Assembly: GCA_900545495.1 (NCBI GenBank)
Contig: UQZJ01000002.1
Span: 62,001 to 126,000 of the forward strand
Origin: an uncultured Eubacteriales bacterium
Lineage (GTDB): Bacteria > Bacillota > Clostridia > Oscillospirales > Oscillospiraceae
Length of the DNA stretch: 64,000 nt
Direction of reading: 5' to 3'
Translations under genes and position numbers: made by a program
The notes under the pieces: generated by a model
Databases searched by the model: none
Told to the model about the DNA's origin: nothing
What the model saw: only the letters and a program-made list of their open reading frames with translations
Part shown: positions 25,693 through 33,548 of the stretch, piece by piece
Layout: each line of letters opens with the position of its first letter
How positions within the stretch are numbered: position 1 is the stretch's first letter

Positions 25693-26217
25693 TCATTTCA
25701 TACGCCGGAACGTCTTTCCGGTCTTCTCCTCAAGAAATCGTTTGAATTCCTCCACCGTCCCGCCGGTAAGAGCACGCTTGTCCAGAGGCTGCACATAGCG
25801 TTTCTTCATCAGAAGAATGATGTAGTCCTGTGACTCAGCCAGTGCGTCGATCAGCTCGTAGCGGAACGTGGAGGTGGTGGCCGCCGTAACGACGGAATAG
25901 AAATCCTCGCCGAATGCGACATGATATTCCTTTGTGCCCGCCAGCGTGTTTTTGCGGGCGATCATGCCATTGAATCGGTCCTGAAACAGCAGAACGGACA
26001 GCAGCATCACCTCTACCAGCAGGGAAGTCACCGTTCTGACATCAAGCACAAAAGGCTCTCCATCGAATGGTATCAGCAGCAATGCGTTGAATAAAAAGAC
26101 GCTCCAGCCGAAGATGGCCCACATAATGCTTCTCTTTCGCCGCAGCACCCTGCGCACCGCGCGGGCGGCTATGGTCATAGATCGATTTGTGATATTGCTG
26201 TGAATTTCAAAAGTCAT
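25693..26217 (-). CDS. YcxB-like membrane protein
   Basis: A 174-residue protein with two transmembrane segments (MWAIFGWSVFLFNALLLIPF and LLVEVMLLSVLLFQ, about residues 30-90) followed by a soluble domain with YHVAFGEDFYSVVT and YIILLMKKRYVQPLDKRALT, the pattern of YcxB-like proteins. ATG 26217 has GGAG at the right distance; the longer frame to 26247 does not. The function of the family is unknown. Confidence 0.65.
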   Translation of the reverse strand: MTFEIHSNITNRSMTIAARAVRRVLRRKRSIMWAIFGWSVFLFNALLLIPFDGEPFVLDVRTVTSLLVEVMLLSVLLFQDRFNGMIARKNTLAGTKEYHVAFGEDFYSVVTAATTSTFRYELIDALAESQDYIILLMKKRYVQPLDKRALTGGTVEEFKRFLEEKTGKTFRRMK

Positions 26218-26302
26218 GTGTATTCTCCGTTGTAAGTAATTCTGCAACCGCAGGGCGTTGGGGGCCTTGCAGCTGCTGCCGGGCAGCGCGGCAGGCGCTC
26301 GT

Positions 26303-26869
26303 TCATCGCATCAGCCGCATCTCATTCTCAAACTGCTCCATGGCCTCCTGCCGGCTGGGGACTTGTGCAAGCGTACAGGAAAACGGCTGGCCGAATAGGG
26401 GTTGGGACAGTGTCTCCGCCCAATGCGTCAGCACCTCCGGAGTGAGGGGGCGCTCCTCCCGGAGAAAGATCACCCCGTAATAGGGCGGTACAGACGGGGA
26501 AAGCAGCTGTGTCAGCGGGACGCCGCTCCGGACGGAGGCGTTGCAGAAATGCATCTCCTGTGAAAAAAGCGGATAGTACAGCGCCCCGACAAACCAGTCC
26601 TGTTCACCGCTTCTGAGCCGCCTTGCCTGCTCCAGAAAGTACGGATGATCCGGGTTATCCGGCTCCACAAACTCACCGTCCCGAATGGTCTGATGAAGTG
26701 CGGAGAGGTTATGGAAATCAAAGTGGAAAAAGGGCGCCTTTCCCGCCTCGTCCTCGGAAAGAGAAAACTCCGCCGCATGGAAAGGTTCCCAGTCCTTACA
26801 GCAGCGGTAATAGCCCCACCAGTAGTTCCAGTCATAAATATGCAGATATTTTTTTGCTTTGCAGTCCAT
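26303..26869 (-). CDS. Hypothetical protein
   Basis: A 188-residue soluble protein rich in Trp, Tyr, Phe and Glu (YLHIYDWNYWWGYYRCCKDW at the start). No signal peptide or membrane segment and no recognised family. ATG 26869 with TGGAG upstream is preferred to the longer frame. The surroundings (two-component system, YcxB-like protein) do not indicate a function. Confidence 0.5.
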   Translation of the reverse strand: MDCKAKKYLHIYDWNYWWGYYRCCKDWEPFHAAEFSLSEDEAGKAPFFHFDFHNLSALHQTIRDGEFVEPDNPDHPYFLEQARRLRSGEQDWFVGALYYPLFSQEMHFCNASVRSGVPLTQLLSPSVPPYYGVIFLREERPLTPEVLTHWAETLSQPLFGQPFSCTLAQVPSRQEAMEQFENEMRLMR

Positions 26870-27001
26870 AGATGTACTCCATTCTGACAATGTGGGCACA
26901 AGAGGAAGTCATGGGAAACTCTCCGCCCGGCACCAGCAAAGATTCTTTCCAGGCCCGTCCTTTTTGCAAGAGGGACGCTCAAAAACGGCGCGGTGATCTT
27001 C

Positions 27002-28225
27002 TTATCTGCTCACCGGAATGGAGATCTCGAAAACGGCGCCGGTGTCCCCGTTGTAAGCGCGGATCGTCCCTTTATGCAGGTGAATGATCTCCCTCGTCAA
27101 GGCAAGGCCGATGCCGGATTTGCCGCTTTTCCCCATGTAGAAGCGCTCAAAGATGTGGGGCAGGTCTCCCTCGGCAATGCCATCTCCATCGTCCTGTATC
27201 CGGATTATCACATTCCGTTTGTCGGGCCGGCAGGTCAGACACAGCTTACTGCGGGCATACCGCAATCCGTTGGTCAGGATATTGGTAACTGCTCTGCGCA
27301 GCTGGGTATCGTCGCAGCTGACTATAACGGGCTCTTCGGGGAAGTCCGGCACGATAGTGATGCCGCTGGCGGCGGCTGTCGGCTCCACGGCGCGTATGCT
27401 GTCGTAGAGCAGCTCCCGAATATCCGTTTCGGAAAGGGTAAGCGGCTGCCGCCCCATATCGATTTTTGAGATGTCCAGAAGCTCGTCCACCAGCTCCGTC
27501 ATGCGGTCGCTCTCCGCCAGGATCACCTCCGCCGCGCTGCCTGTGTCCATCACGCCCGCCTGTATGCCCTCCGCATAGCCCTGTATCGCCATAAGCGGCG
27601 TTTTCAGCTCGTGGGATGCATTCTGGAAGAAGGTCTGCTGCCGCTCCGCCTCCTTTTCGATGTCACGGCCGAAGCGGAAGCCCAGCAGGCACATGACGGA
27701 GGAAATTGCCAGCAGCACCCCAAAGAACGCCCAGTTCAGCGTCACGATATAGCGGGTGATAGGCCCGATATCTATGTACATGATATAGGAATACGGTTCT
27801 TCCGAATTGCCGTAGTCCTCCTGCACAGGCATGAAGATCAGGTGGTGCTTGTCTGCCTTGAAGTCGTGGCATCGATTGGGTGCAACAGACCGTTCACTGC
27901 AATACGCCAGCAGCTTTTTCTCCAGCCGATAGGTGTCCTGGCTCCATGTGTTGGGCTGGTAGCCGTTCTCCAGCTCAAGAAACACAATGCTGGGCGTGAA
28001 GAAATGTTCCTCCGCCCCATCGTCCCAATCGTCATCATACACCTCGCCCTCATAGGTGTAAGGAATGGTGCGATTCTCATACTGCGCCTCGTTGCGCAGC
28101 GCCTTTTCCGCCTCGCTTACAAAGTGGGCGGGGATCACTACGTTCACCGCCAGCATGAAAAGGGCAAAGAGCAGCAGTGCCGCACCGAGGATCAGATACA
28201 CGATCCGCAGCTTGATGTTCTTCAT
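27002..28225 (-). CDS. Two-component sensor histidine kinase
   Basis: A 407-residue kinase. One transmembrane helix (about 8-30) and a second (about 155-178) flank an outside sensor region of about 125 residues. The H-box is FFQNASHELKTPLMAIQGYA. The ATPase domain has an N-box (RRAVTNILTNGLRYA), G1 (IRIQDDGDGIAEGDL) and SGKSGIGLALTREIIHLHKG. It autophosphorylates on His and passes phosphate to the response regulator encoded just upstream, which it overlaps as ATGA. The next genes rightward encode a secreted repeat protein, a possible target or ligand. Confidence 0.92.
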   Translation of the reverse strand: MKNIKLRIVYLILGAALLLFALFMLAVNVVIPAHFVSEAEKALRNEAQYENRTIPYTYEGEVYDDDWDDGAEEHFFTPSIVFLELENGYQPNTWSQDTYRLEKKLLAYCSERSVAPNRCHDFKADKHHLIFMPVQEDYGNSEEPYSYIMYIDIGPITRYIVTLNWAFFGVLLAISSVMCLLGFRFGRDIEKEAERQQTFFQNASHELKTPLMAIQGYAEGIQAGVMDTGSAAEVILAESDRMTELVDELLDISKIDMGRQPLTLSETDIRELLYDSIRAVEPTAAASGITIVPDFPEEPVIVSCDDTQLRRAVTNILTNGLRYARSKLCLTCRPDKRNVIIRIQDDGDGIAEGDLPHIFERFYMGKSGKSGIGLALTREIIHLHKGTIRAYNGDTGAVFEISIPVSR

Positions 28226-28923
28226 GTGCGCTCCGCCTCCTTTAGCTTATACCCAAAGCCCCATATTGTGCTTACGCTGACAGTGCTGCCTGCTTGCAGC
28301 AGCTTTTTTCGGATACGGCGCAGTGTTTCATCGGTCACGCGGGTCTCTACCTCCGAATCAAAGCCCCATACTGCGTTAAGCAGCTCCTCACGGGAATAGG
28401 CTTTCTCCGGCTGCTTCAGCATATAGCTGAGCAGCCGCAGCTCGGTCTGGGTCAGTGCCACGATCGTGCTTCCGCAAAAGACAGCATTTTCCGTAGCGGA
28501 ATAGCGGAGATCCCCATAGCGCAATTCATCTACTGCTGCCGCTGGTTTCCCCCTGTCCATCTCCACCCGGCGCAGCAGGGCTCTCACCTTCATGAGCAGT
28601 ATGGTGGGGCGAAAGGGCTTGGTGAGGTAATCGTCACTGCCCTGACTGATGCCCATAACGTAGTCCAGCTCGCTGTCCTTGGCCGTAAGCAGGATAATGG
28701 GAATATCGGAAACAGAGCGTAGCTCCCGGCACACGGTAAGGCCGTCCGTGCCGGGCATCATAATATCCAGTATGACCAGTTCCGCAGGCTCCTGACGGAA
28801 TGCCTCCAGCAGCGCGTCGCCGTTTTCAAAGGAGCGCACGGTATATCCGTCACTTGCCAAAAAGCTATGGAGCAGTTCCCGGATGCTCTTTTCATCGTCC
28901 GCCAAATAGATGGAATGTCCCAT
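28222..28923 (-). CDS. OmpR-family response regulator
   Basis: A 233-residue protein: receiver domain (1-120) with acidic pocket DDEKS, phosphorylated Asp in LVILDIMMPGTDGL and Lys in DYLTKPF, then a winged-helix DNA-binding domain (130-233) ending IRKKLLQAGSTVSVSTIWGF. It is the partner of the overlapping histidine kinase gene; ATG 28923 is followed by the standard N-terminus. Confidence 0.93.
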   Translation of the reverse strand: MGHSIYLADDEKSIRELLHSFLASDGYTVRSFENGDALLEAFRQEPAELVILDIMMPGTDGLTVCRELRSVSDIPIILLTAKDSELDYVMGISQGSDDYLTKPFRPTILLMKVRALLRRVEMDRGKPAAAVDELRYGDLRYSATENAVFCGSTIVALTQTELRLLSYMLKQPEKAYSREELLNAVWGFDSEVETRVTDETLRRIRKKLLQAGSTVSVSTIWGFGYKLKEAERT

Positions 28924-29014
28924 GGTGACCTCCTAAAAAGCAGCGCCAAATGCTGCGCACAGGCGCAGCATCGGCGTCGTATTTAGTTAATCATATCAGA
29001 AAAACTCTTTGCCG

Positions 29015-29752
29015 TCAAAAGGGGCAGATGCCGCTTTCGCAGCCGGTATTGCCCCAAATGGTGTCGTACAGCTTGCACAGCTGGTTATCAAGCTCTACCA
29101 GACGGTTGTAGTCGGCGATCAGCGCGTCCTTTTCCGCGTCGGTCAGGAAGCTCAGGCTGCGGATGAAGGTGGTCTCATCGTAGTTGTCGAAGTCGTAGTC
29201 ATCCGGCAGGTTGAAGTAAGCCTCGTCCACCTTGTCCCACAGATCGGCGTTCTTCTCGCAGAGGCGGTCATACTCCTGCTCCAGCGTGTCGATCTCGTCC
29301 AGCACCTTGGGATCGGCCTTTTCCAGTGCCTTCTCGTAAAGCGGCATATTGTCGCAGGCGGGCAGCTGCCCATACAGCTTCTCCATCTGGGCGTCCAGCT
29401 CGTTCAGCTCCTTGATGTCATTCAGAAGGGTTTCCTTCTCTGCCTCCGTCAGCGTAGTCATGCTGCGGATGAACGCTGCCTCGTCAAAGTTCTCGAAATC
29501 GTAGTCATCAGGCAGGGCATTGCAGGCATCGTCCACCTTGTCCCACAGTGCTTCATTTCTCTGGAATACGGCATCACTTTTTCCCTCCAGTGCCTCGATC
29601 TGCTCCCAGATGGCATCCTCATTTTCGGTAGCGATGAGGGTCTGCGGCTCTGCCTGATTGGGCGCAGCGGCAAATGCCGCAGTCGATGCTCCGATGGCCG
29701 TTACCGTCATTGCCAATGCCAGTAAAAGGCTCCAAACTGTTTTCTTTTTCAT
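29015..29752 (-). CDS. Secreted acidic protein with two tandem repeats
   Basis: A 245-residue protein with signal peptide (MKKKTVWSLLLALAMTVTAI then ASTAAFA cleavage region). Two repeats of about 90 residues share LWDKVD..., LPDDYDF-N-D, FIRS and LTEAEK/LTDAEK (residues about 70-150 and 165-240). The segments are helical and Asp/Glu-rich. It lies 91 bases upstream of the response regulator start on the same strand, so it may be in the same unit or regulated by that system. No family recognised; a ligand- or cell-wall-binding role is only a guess. Confidence 0.65.
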   Translation of the reverse strand: MKKKTVWSLLLALAMTVTAIGASTAAFAAAPNQAEPQTLIATENEDAIWEQIEALEGKSDAVFQRNEALWDKVDDACNALPDDYDFENFDEAAFIRSMTTLTEAEKETLLNDIKELNELDAQMEKLYGQLPACDNMPLYEKALEKADPKVLDEIDTLEQEYDRLCEKNADLWDKVDEAYFNLPDDYDFDNYDETTFIRSLSFLTDAEKDALIADYNRLVELDNQLCKLYDTIWGNTGCESGICPF

Positions 29753-29940
29753 GGTATGTTACGCTCCTTCTTTGAAGTATTCAGGTCGTGTATCAACCCT
29801 GTCTGTATCATATCAGAGGAAGTCTCTGACTTCCCCCGTAAAAGTGCGGGGAAAGTGTCACAAAACTGTCATAAAGTCGGTACGCCGGCACTTTTCAAGG
29901 CGGCCTTGACACAGAGGAAGCCCGGTTTGTACAAGACTGC

Positions 29941-29969
29941 TTGTGGATGCAAAGAAAATATGCTATACT
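29941..29969 (+). promoter_or_regulatory. Promoter of the 87-residue gene
   Basis: TTGTGG, 17-base spacer, TATACT, ending 33 bases before the ATG at 30003; AGGAGGG lies between. Confidence 0.65.
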
Positions 29970-30002
29970 TTGCCCTGTGTGATTGAATTCAGGAGGGACG
30001 CC

Positions 30003-30266
30003 ATGTTTTATACGGATGAGGAAATATCTGTCATCACCGGCTTTCTCAACGGCTATCTTGTCCGTGACCATGCCAGTGCCAAAGTAAGAGAATCGTATAT
30101 CAGGATCAGCGCAGGGCTTCAAAGTCATACACTGACCAGGGACGATTATGTTTGGCTGGAGAATGCTCTGTTGTTTCTGCGCCCGTACTGGTGGAGTGAC
30201 CGCGAGGATGGGAAAATGCTGATGGATGCGTTCCTGCATACGCAAACATTAGCAAAAGAAGAATAG
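30003..30266 (+). CDS. Small hypothetical protein (87 residues)
   Basis: MFYTDEEISVITGFLNGYLV then a charged helical remainder (RESYIRISAGLQ, LLFLRPYWWSDRED). ATG 30003 follows AGGAGGG; the longer frame from 29943 has no ribosome site and would begin inside the promoter. A promoter precedes it and a terminator follows, so it is a monocistronic gene. No family recognised. Confidence 0.6.
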   Translation: MFYTDEEISVITGFLNGYLVRDHASAKVRESYIRISAGLQSHTLTRDDYVWLENALLFLRPYWWSDREDGKMLMDAFLHTQTLAKEE

Positions 30267-30268
30267 CG

Positions 30269-30315
30269 AAAAAGATGAAGGATGTACCAGCTGATACACC
30301 CTTCATCTTTTTTTC
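30269..30315 (+). terminator. Terminator after the 87-residue gene
   Basis: AAAAAGATGAAGG-TGTA pairs with TACA-CCTTCATCTTTTT (single mismatched pair) with loop CCAGCTGA; T tract built in. Confidence 0.88.
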
Positions 30316-30518
30316 GGTTTATTTGCGTTTCGCCCCTTCAAGATTTTGTCGGGGTCATGTCCACGCCGATATCTCCGCTGGACATGATCGCCCATCCCGT
30401 GCCTGCGCTGCTCCGTCCTCAATGCCTAATGACCTCAAGTACAAGGTCATTGTAGCGGAAAGCTGCCGGGGCGTATAGGTGGAAACTCAGTCTTTGCCGC
30501 AAGATCTGAACTACCCAT

Positions 30519-30827
30519 TCACACCATCGTGTCCATGAGGACGATCAACGCGGTTTGCTGCGCCGCTGTAAGGCGATTCCACTTATCCAGCATTTCTCGT
30601 TGAGGTGGCGTCAACGCAATGCGCACATCACCCTCTGCGAAAAACTGAGATAACGTTACACCGAAAGCATCGCAGATCTTCTCAAGCGATGCAAACGATG
30701 GCGTCATAGATTTTTTATACCACGAGGAGATGGTAGACTGTGGCAGGCCAGAGCGTTCAGCAAGCTGATATTCCGACCATCCCCGTGCCTCACGATTTCG
30801 TTTGATGATTTCCAGAATATCTGTCAC
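30519..30827 (-). CDS. XRE-family repressor
   Basis: A 102-residue protein with helix-turn-helix IIKRNREARGWSEYQLAERS then GLPQSTISSWYKKSMTPSFA (residues 6-50), and a C-terminal helical part (REMLDKWNRLTAAQQTALIV). GTG 30827 follows AGGTGG. It is divergent from the SLOG-family gene, and a dyad in the shared promoter region is its likely operator. Confidence 0.85.
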   Translation of the reverse strand: MTDILEIIKRNREARGWSEYQLAERSGLPQSTISSWYKKSMTPSFASLEKICDAFGVTLSQFFAEGDVRIALTPPQREMLDKWNRLTAAQQTALIVLMDTMV

Positions 30828-30873
30828 AACTTCACCACCTAAGATTTTTCGTTTATTATACTTTGGAAAATCG

Positions 30874-30918
30874 TTGCATTTTAATAATTATTGTCGTATT
30901 ATTTATTGCGACAATAAT
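30874..30918 (+). promoter_or_regulatory. Promoter and dyad operator between XRE and SLOG genes
   Basis: TTGCAT (30874-30879), 17-base spacer, TATTAT (30897-30902) for the + gene. ATTATTGTCG (30887-30896) and CGACAATAAT (30909-30918) form a perfect 10-bp inverted repeat with 12 bases between, surrounding the -10, as for a dimeric repressor. Confidence 0.75.
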
Positions 30919-30929
30919 CTTATGAAGGT

Positions 30930-31511
30930 GTGACTGCTTTGGAAGAATACCGCCGTATATACCGTTGTGCAGTCATGGGACAGCACCCCATGCGCTTGCC
31001 GTGGGGGTTTGACGAGGAAGATGACCGCTGCCAAAAACTGAAAATGGAGTTGGCGCAGCAGATCATGGCGCTGCGCCAGCGCGGTGTGACACAGTTTCTG
31101 ACCGCCTGCGACTGCGGCGTAGGTCTGTACGCAGCCGAGATCGTCAATGGTCTGCGGGAAACCACCGACCAAGACCTGATGCTTTTCTGCTACATACCAC
31201 ATGAGGAACAAGCCACAAAGTGGGCGCCGTATCTGCGGGAACGCTATTTTACTATGTTGGAAAAATGCACCCATATTTCTGTTGTGTGTCCCGTGGGTAC
31301 GCCGGATGCACAACTGCAAGCCTATAGGAAGATCATCGGCCTTGCCGATGTGGTACTATATGTCCATGATGCGGATATGTCAGCAACGGACAGTGGGGAA
31401 AACAGAGCCTTTGCTTTTGCTGCGGAGAACCATACGCCCACGCTGGTCTTGCATCCGAAAGAACTGACCGCGAAGTGGGTCGGTGAACAGTTCTATCCCA
31501 GACAGTCTTGA
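30930..31511 (+). CDS. SLOG / DUF1273-like (YpsA-type) protein
   Basis: A 193-residue Rossmann-like protein with CAVMGQHPMRLPWGFDEEDD, GVTQFLTACDCGVGLYAAEI and later ADVVLYVHDAD, the layout of the YpsA/DUF1273 branch of SLOG nucleotide-derivative-binding proteins. GTG 30930 is used; TTG 30939 fits the ribosome site GAAGGTG at least as well. SLOG proteins bind nucleotide signals, in several cases within defence or stress systems. The divergent repressor suggests controlled expression. The AT-rich promoter differs from the backbone genes. Confidence 0.75.
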   Translation: MTALEEYRRIYRCAVMGQHPMRLPWGFDEEDDRCQKLKMELAQQIMALRQRGVTQFLTACDCGVGLYAAEIVNGLRETTDQDLMLFCYIPHEEQATKWAPYLRERYFTMLEKCTHISVVCPVGTPDAQLQAYRKIIGLADVVLYVHDADMSATDSGENRAFAFAAENHTPTLVLHPKELTAKWVGEQFYPRQS

Positions 31512-31572
31512 TAACAGGATGATTAGTCCCGGTCACGATGTGGCAAGCCAGATCGCGCCTTGCCTGCAAAAC

Positions 31573-31603
31573 AAAAAAGCCGTAGGCACAGATGCCTACG
31601 GCT
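31573..31603 (-). terminator. Leftward terminator just outside the invertible segment
   Basis: An 11-bp perfect stem AGCCGTAGGCA/TGCCTACGGCT with loop CAGA, followed on the minus strand by T6. It ends the recombinase transcript in the present orientation and would stop the enclosed outward promoter if the segment were flipped. Confidence 0.9.
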
Positions 31604-31622
31604 GCATGAGGAAAAGTTCGTT

Positions 31623-31648
31623 TTTCGTAAATCATATACAATTCACGA
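31623..31648 (-). repeat. Left inverted repeat of putative invertible segment
   Basis: On the minus strand TCGTGAAT-TGTATATG-ATTTACGA followed by AA: two 8-bp arms around an asymmetric 8-bp centre, the build of a tyrosine-recombinase crossover site. It matches the right copy (33043-33068) at 25 of 26 bases in opposite orientation, and it contains the last five codons and stop of the recombinase gene. Confidence 0.85.
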
Positions 31649-32828
31649 AACAAGTCCCTGTTTTGCTTGGCGGCACGGTAATTGCTGAGATCTCTGACGG
31701 AATTTTTGACGGAATTAAAACGCTGCCCGCCCCTTCCATGGGTAAGAAACATATGCTCTGAACAGCCTGCCTTTTATGGGTCAGAGAAGAATGAATATAC
31801 GTCTGCAATGTCGTCCGAACATCAGCGTGGCCCAAAAGCTCACTGAGGCTCTTGATGTCCACACCATTCTCCATGCACCTTGTCGCGTAGGTATGTCGGA
31901 GGGCGTGAAAATTCCGATAGCGGATACCGCAGCGTTCCAGCAGCTTCCGGTATCGGTACTGTAGCGTGCGCGGCTCCATTGGCGTGTTCGTGTTGGTCAG
32001 CAGGTAGTTATCTTTTTGAATATTCTGCGTGGCTGTTTTCAACAACTCCAGCATATCATTGGGAATTGCCACAAGACGTACAGAACTGCTGCTTTTAGGG
32101 GATTGAACCACCAAATGTGTTCCGGAAGCATCCCGCACACGGGCAACCGAGCGCTCAATTCGCAGAAAGCCTGAACGGAAGTCAATGTCACTTTTGCGTA
32201 GAGCGCAGATCTCACCAAGGCGCAGCCCGGTGTTCAGGATTAGAAGGACACAAAGTCCCGTGATGTCCGGTGCATCCAATACCTTCTGCGCCAGCGCGGC
32301 TATTTCGTGGTCAGCAAATACCTCGACCTTTTTGCTTCGATATGCAGGCAGCTCCACATCCCTGCCGGGGCAGTCGCAATGGCATTTCTTTTTCACAACT
32401 TTGAAAATTGTTTTCAGCAGCACGCCAACATCCCTTGTGCTCTTGCATGACAAACCTCTATCTTGCAGCCGCGAAAAAAATACAGAAAGTTTTTCCGCCG
32501 TCAGATCACGCAGCAGGATCGTTCCAATTTCAGGGACAATATAGTGCCGTATCATATACTCGTAACGCCCAATCGTTGATGCCTTCAGTGCGCCGCGGCG
32601 CTCGGACAGGAAGAATTCTGCTGCCTGACATACCGACATTTCACCTGTCAACATAGGCTTCTGTGGCAGTGCATCTTCCATCCTTCGTCGCTTCTCACGA
32701 CAGGCTGCATAACTTTTGGCATATACATAGCCATACTCTGCCTTGCCGGCAGGTGTCCGGCCGCGAATATAGCGGCCCTCCCACCGGCCATCCTTCCGCT
32801 TGTAAATGTTCTCTCCTCGCCGTGGCAT
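31632..32828 (-). CDS. Tyrosine recombinase (putative invertase) within inverted repeats
   Basis: A 398-residue recombinase with a short arm-binding N-terminus (GENIYKRKDGRWEGRYIRGR), a SAM-like core-binding domain (about 70-175) and a catalytic domain with Arg in LNTGLRLGEICALRK, HALRHTYATR and LLGHADVRTTLQTYIHSS (nucleophile Tyr). ATG 32828 has AAGGGAG upstream; the frame continues to 32867 without a site. The gene ends inside the left inverted repeat (CFVNCI then stop). No Xis gene or tRNA is adjacent, unlike the integrase at 7.8 kb, and the crossover sites are inverted, so inversion rather than integration is the likelier job. No strong promoter for it is seen. Confidence 0.88.
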   Translation of the reverse strand: MPRRGENIYKRKDGRWEGRYIRGRTPAGKAEYGYVYAKSYAACREKRRRMEDALPQKPMLTGEMSVCQAAEFFLSERRGALKASTIGRYEYMIRHYIVPEIGTILLRDLTAEKLSVFFSRLQDRGLSCKSTRDVGVLLKTIFKVVKKKCHCDCPGRDVELPAYRSKKVEVFADHEIAALAQKVLDAPDITGLCVLLILNTGLRLGEICALRKSDIDFRSGFLRIERSVARVRDASGTHLVVQSPKSSSSVRLVAIPNDMLELLKTATQNIQKDNYLLTNTNTPMEPRTLQYRYRKLLERCGIRYRNFHALRHTYATRCMENGVDIKSLSELLGHADVRTTLQTYIHSSLTHKRQAVQSICFLPMEGAGSVLIPSKIPSEISAITVPPSKTGTCFVNCI

Positions 32829-32985
32829 AGTAATCTCCCTTCCTTCTGACGGTGTTTGTGACGGCAATTACCACGATGCCGTGGTATCCTTTCTTTTGAA
32901 CTTCCAGATGATGGAAACAATATAAAGCAATTTGAATCGCAATTCAGATAGTTCTTGCTTTTTCACAATTTTCCTGCATTTTTTG

Positions 32986-33014
32986 TTGACTTTTTTGGTA
33001 AGTCAATGTATAGT
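32986..33014 (+). promoter_or_regulatory. Outward promoter inside the invertible segment, with dyad
   Basis: TTGACT (32986-32991), 17-base spacer, TATAGT (33009-33014): near-consensus, pointing right through the right repeat to the riboswitch. TTGACTT...AAGTCAA (32986-33006) is a perfect 7-bp inverted repeat with a 7-base centre overlapping the -35 and spacer, a likely regulator site. I found no comparable promoter between the right repeat and the riboswitch. Confidence 0.82.
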
Positions 33015-33042
33015 AAAAGATAGAATTGCGGTAACTTTTCTG

Positions 33043-33068
33043 TCGTAAATTGTATATGATTTACGAAA
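33043..33068 (+). repeat. Right inverted repeat of putative invertible segment
   Basis: TCGTAAAT-TGTATATG-ATTTACGA followed by AA. The two 8-bp arms are perfectly complementary and the 8-bp centre is asymmetric. It is the inverted partner of 31623-31648 and lies 28 bases downstream of the -10 of the enclosed promoter, so it would be in the 5' end of the operon transcript. Confidence 0.87.
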
Positions 33069-33164
33069 TACCCAGAGCGTGTGCTGACACTTTGCAGTAT
33101 GCACAAACCGCAGCAGCATCATTCATTTGCAACAGACAAGTAAATATGATCCGGTGACACCGTG

Positions 33165-33400
33165 TGGCTGTGTTGGTCGTAAAGATCTTTTTGTACGCAA
33201 AAGATCAGGCAGCAGCCTAAAAGGAATTTGGGTTAGAAACCCTCTGCGGACGGCACTGTGAGCGCAAGGAAATGGTCGAAGCGGCGAAAGCTGTTGGGTA
33301 ATACCGCCATTGGGAGGAAGCTTCTGAGAAGGTAGATCATGTACGAAAGGCGAAAGCCTTGTGGCGCGAGGGCAGGAGAATTGCACGGTCAAGGATCTTT
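33165..33400 (+). ncRNA. Cobalamin (B12) riboswitch
   Basis: It follows the cobalamin riboswitch order: GGT with the GATCTTTT/AAAAGATC hairpin (33174-33206), then TAAAAGGAATTTGGG...GAAACCC, then the hallmark GCGGACGGCACTGTGAG (33246-33262), then GCCATTGGGAGG...GAGAAGG, and the closing GCGAGGGCAGGAGA (33365-33378). It binds adenosylcobalamin or related corrinoids and usually turns genes off when B12 is plentiful. Ends are approximate; GAGGGCAGGAG recurs at 33430 and could be the true 3' box. A terminator follows, so control is probably at transcription. Confidence 0.82.
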
Positions 33401-33444
33401 GGTACACAGTGGCGCTCTCTCGCTGTGACGAGGGCAGGAGCGTG

Positions 33445-33471
33445 CGCTGACGGATTTTGTCAGCGTTTTTT
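33445..33471 (+). terminator. Riboswitch expression-platform terminator
   Basis: A 7-bp stem CGCTGAC/GTCAGCG with loop GGATTTT, followed by T6. It lies between the cobalamin aptamer and the first gene of the operon, as expected for an attenuator. Confidence 0.82.
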
Positions 33472-33548
33472 CTTGCCAAAATGTCGCTGGTCATCCCCTG
33501 AGAAGGGGTTTGTCCGGCATTTTTTCGTAATAAGGAGGAGTGTTACTA

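Larger units (their letters stand above)
31623..33068. mobile_element. Putative self-encoded invertible promoter segment (inverton)
   Basis: A 1.45-kb segment bounded by 26-bp inverted repeats. It contains a tyrosine recombinase gene read leftward and a consensus promoter read rightward out of the right repeat into a B12 riboswitch. Outside the left repeat is a terminator. Inverted crossover sites with a co-located tyrosine recombinase normally give inversion, here expected to connect or disconnect the promoter from the 17-kb operon to the right. Inversion itself is inferred; a terminal-inverted-repeat transposon is the main alternative. Confidence 0.68.

Noticed and set aside
25460..25798. 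112-residue plus-strand frame
   Set aside because: No ribosome site, overlaps the YcxB-like gene, first half AT-rich noise; at most a gene remnant.
30320..30518. CATGTCCA/TGGACATG inverted repeat as a recombination site or small RNA
   Set aside because: 8-bp arms with a 15-base centre are weak, and no promoter or partner copy was seen.
31632..32828. Second integrase as the end of a separate integrative element
   Set aside because: No tRNA or Xis gene beside it, and its 26-bp sites are inverted rather than direct, which favours inversion; not fully excluded.
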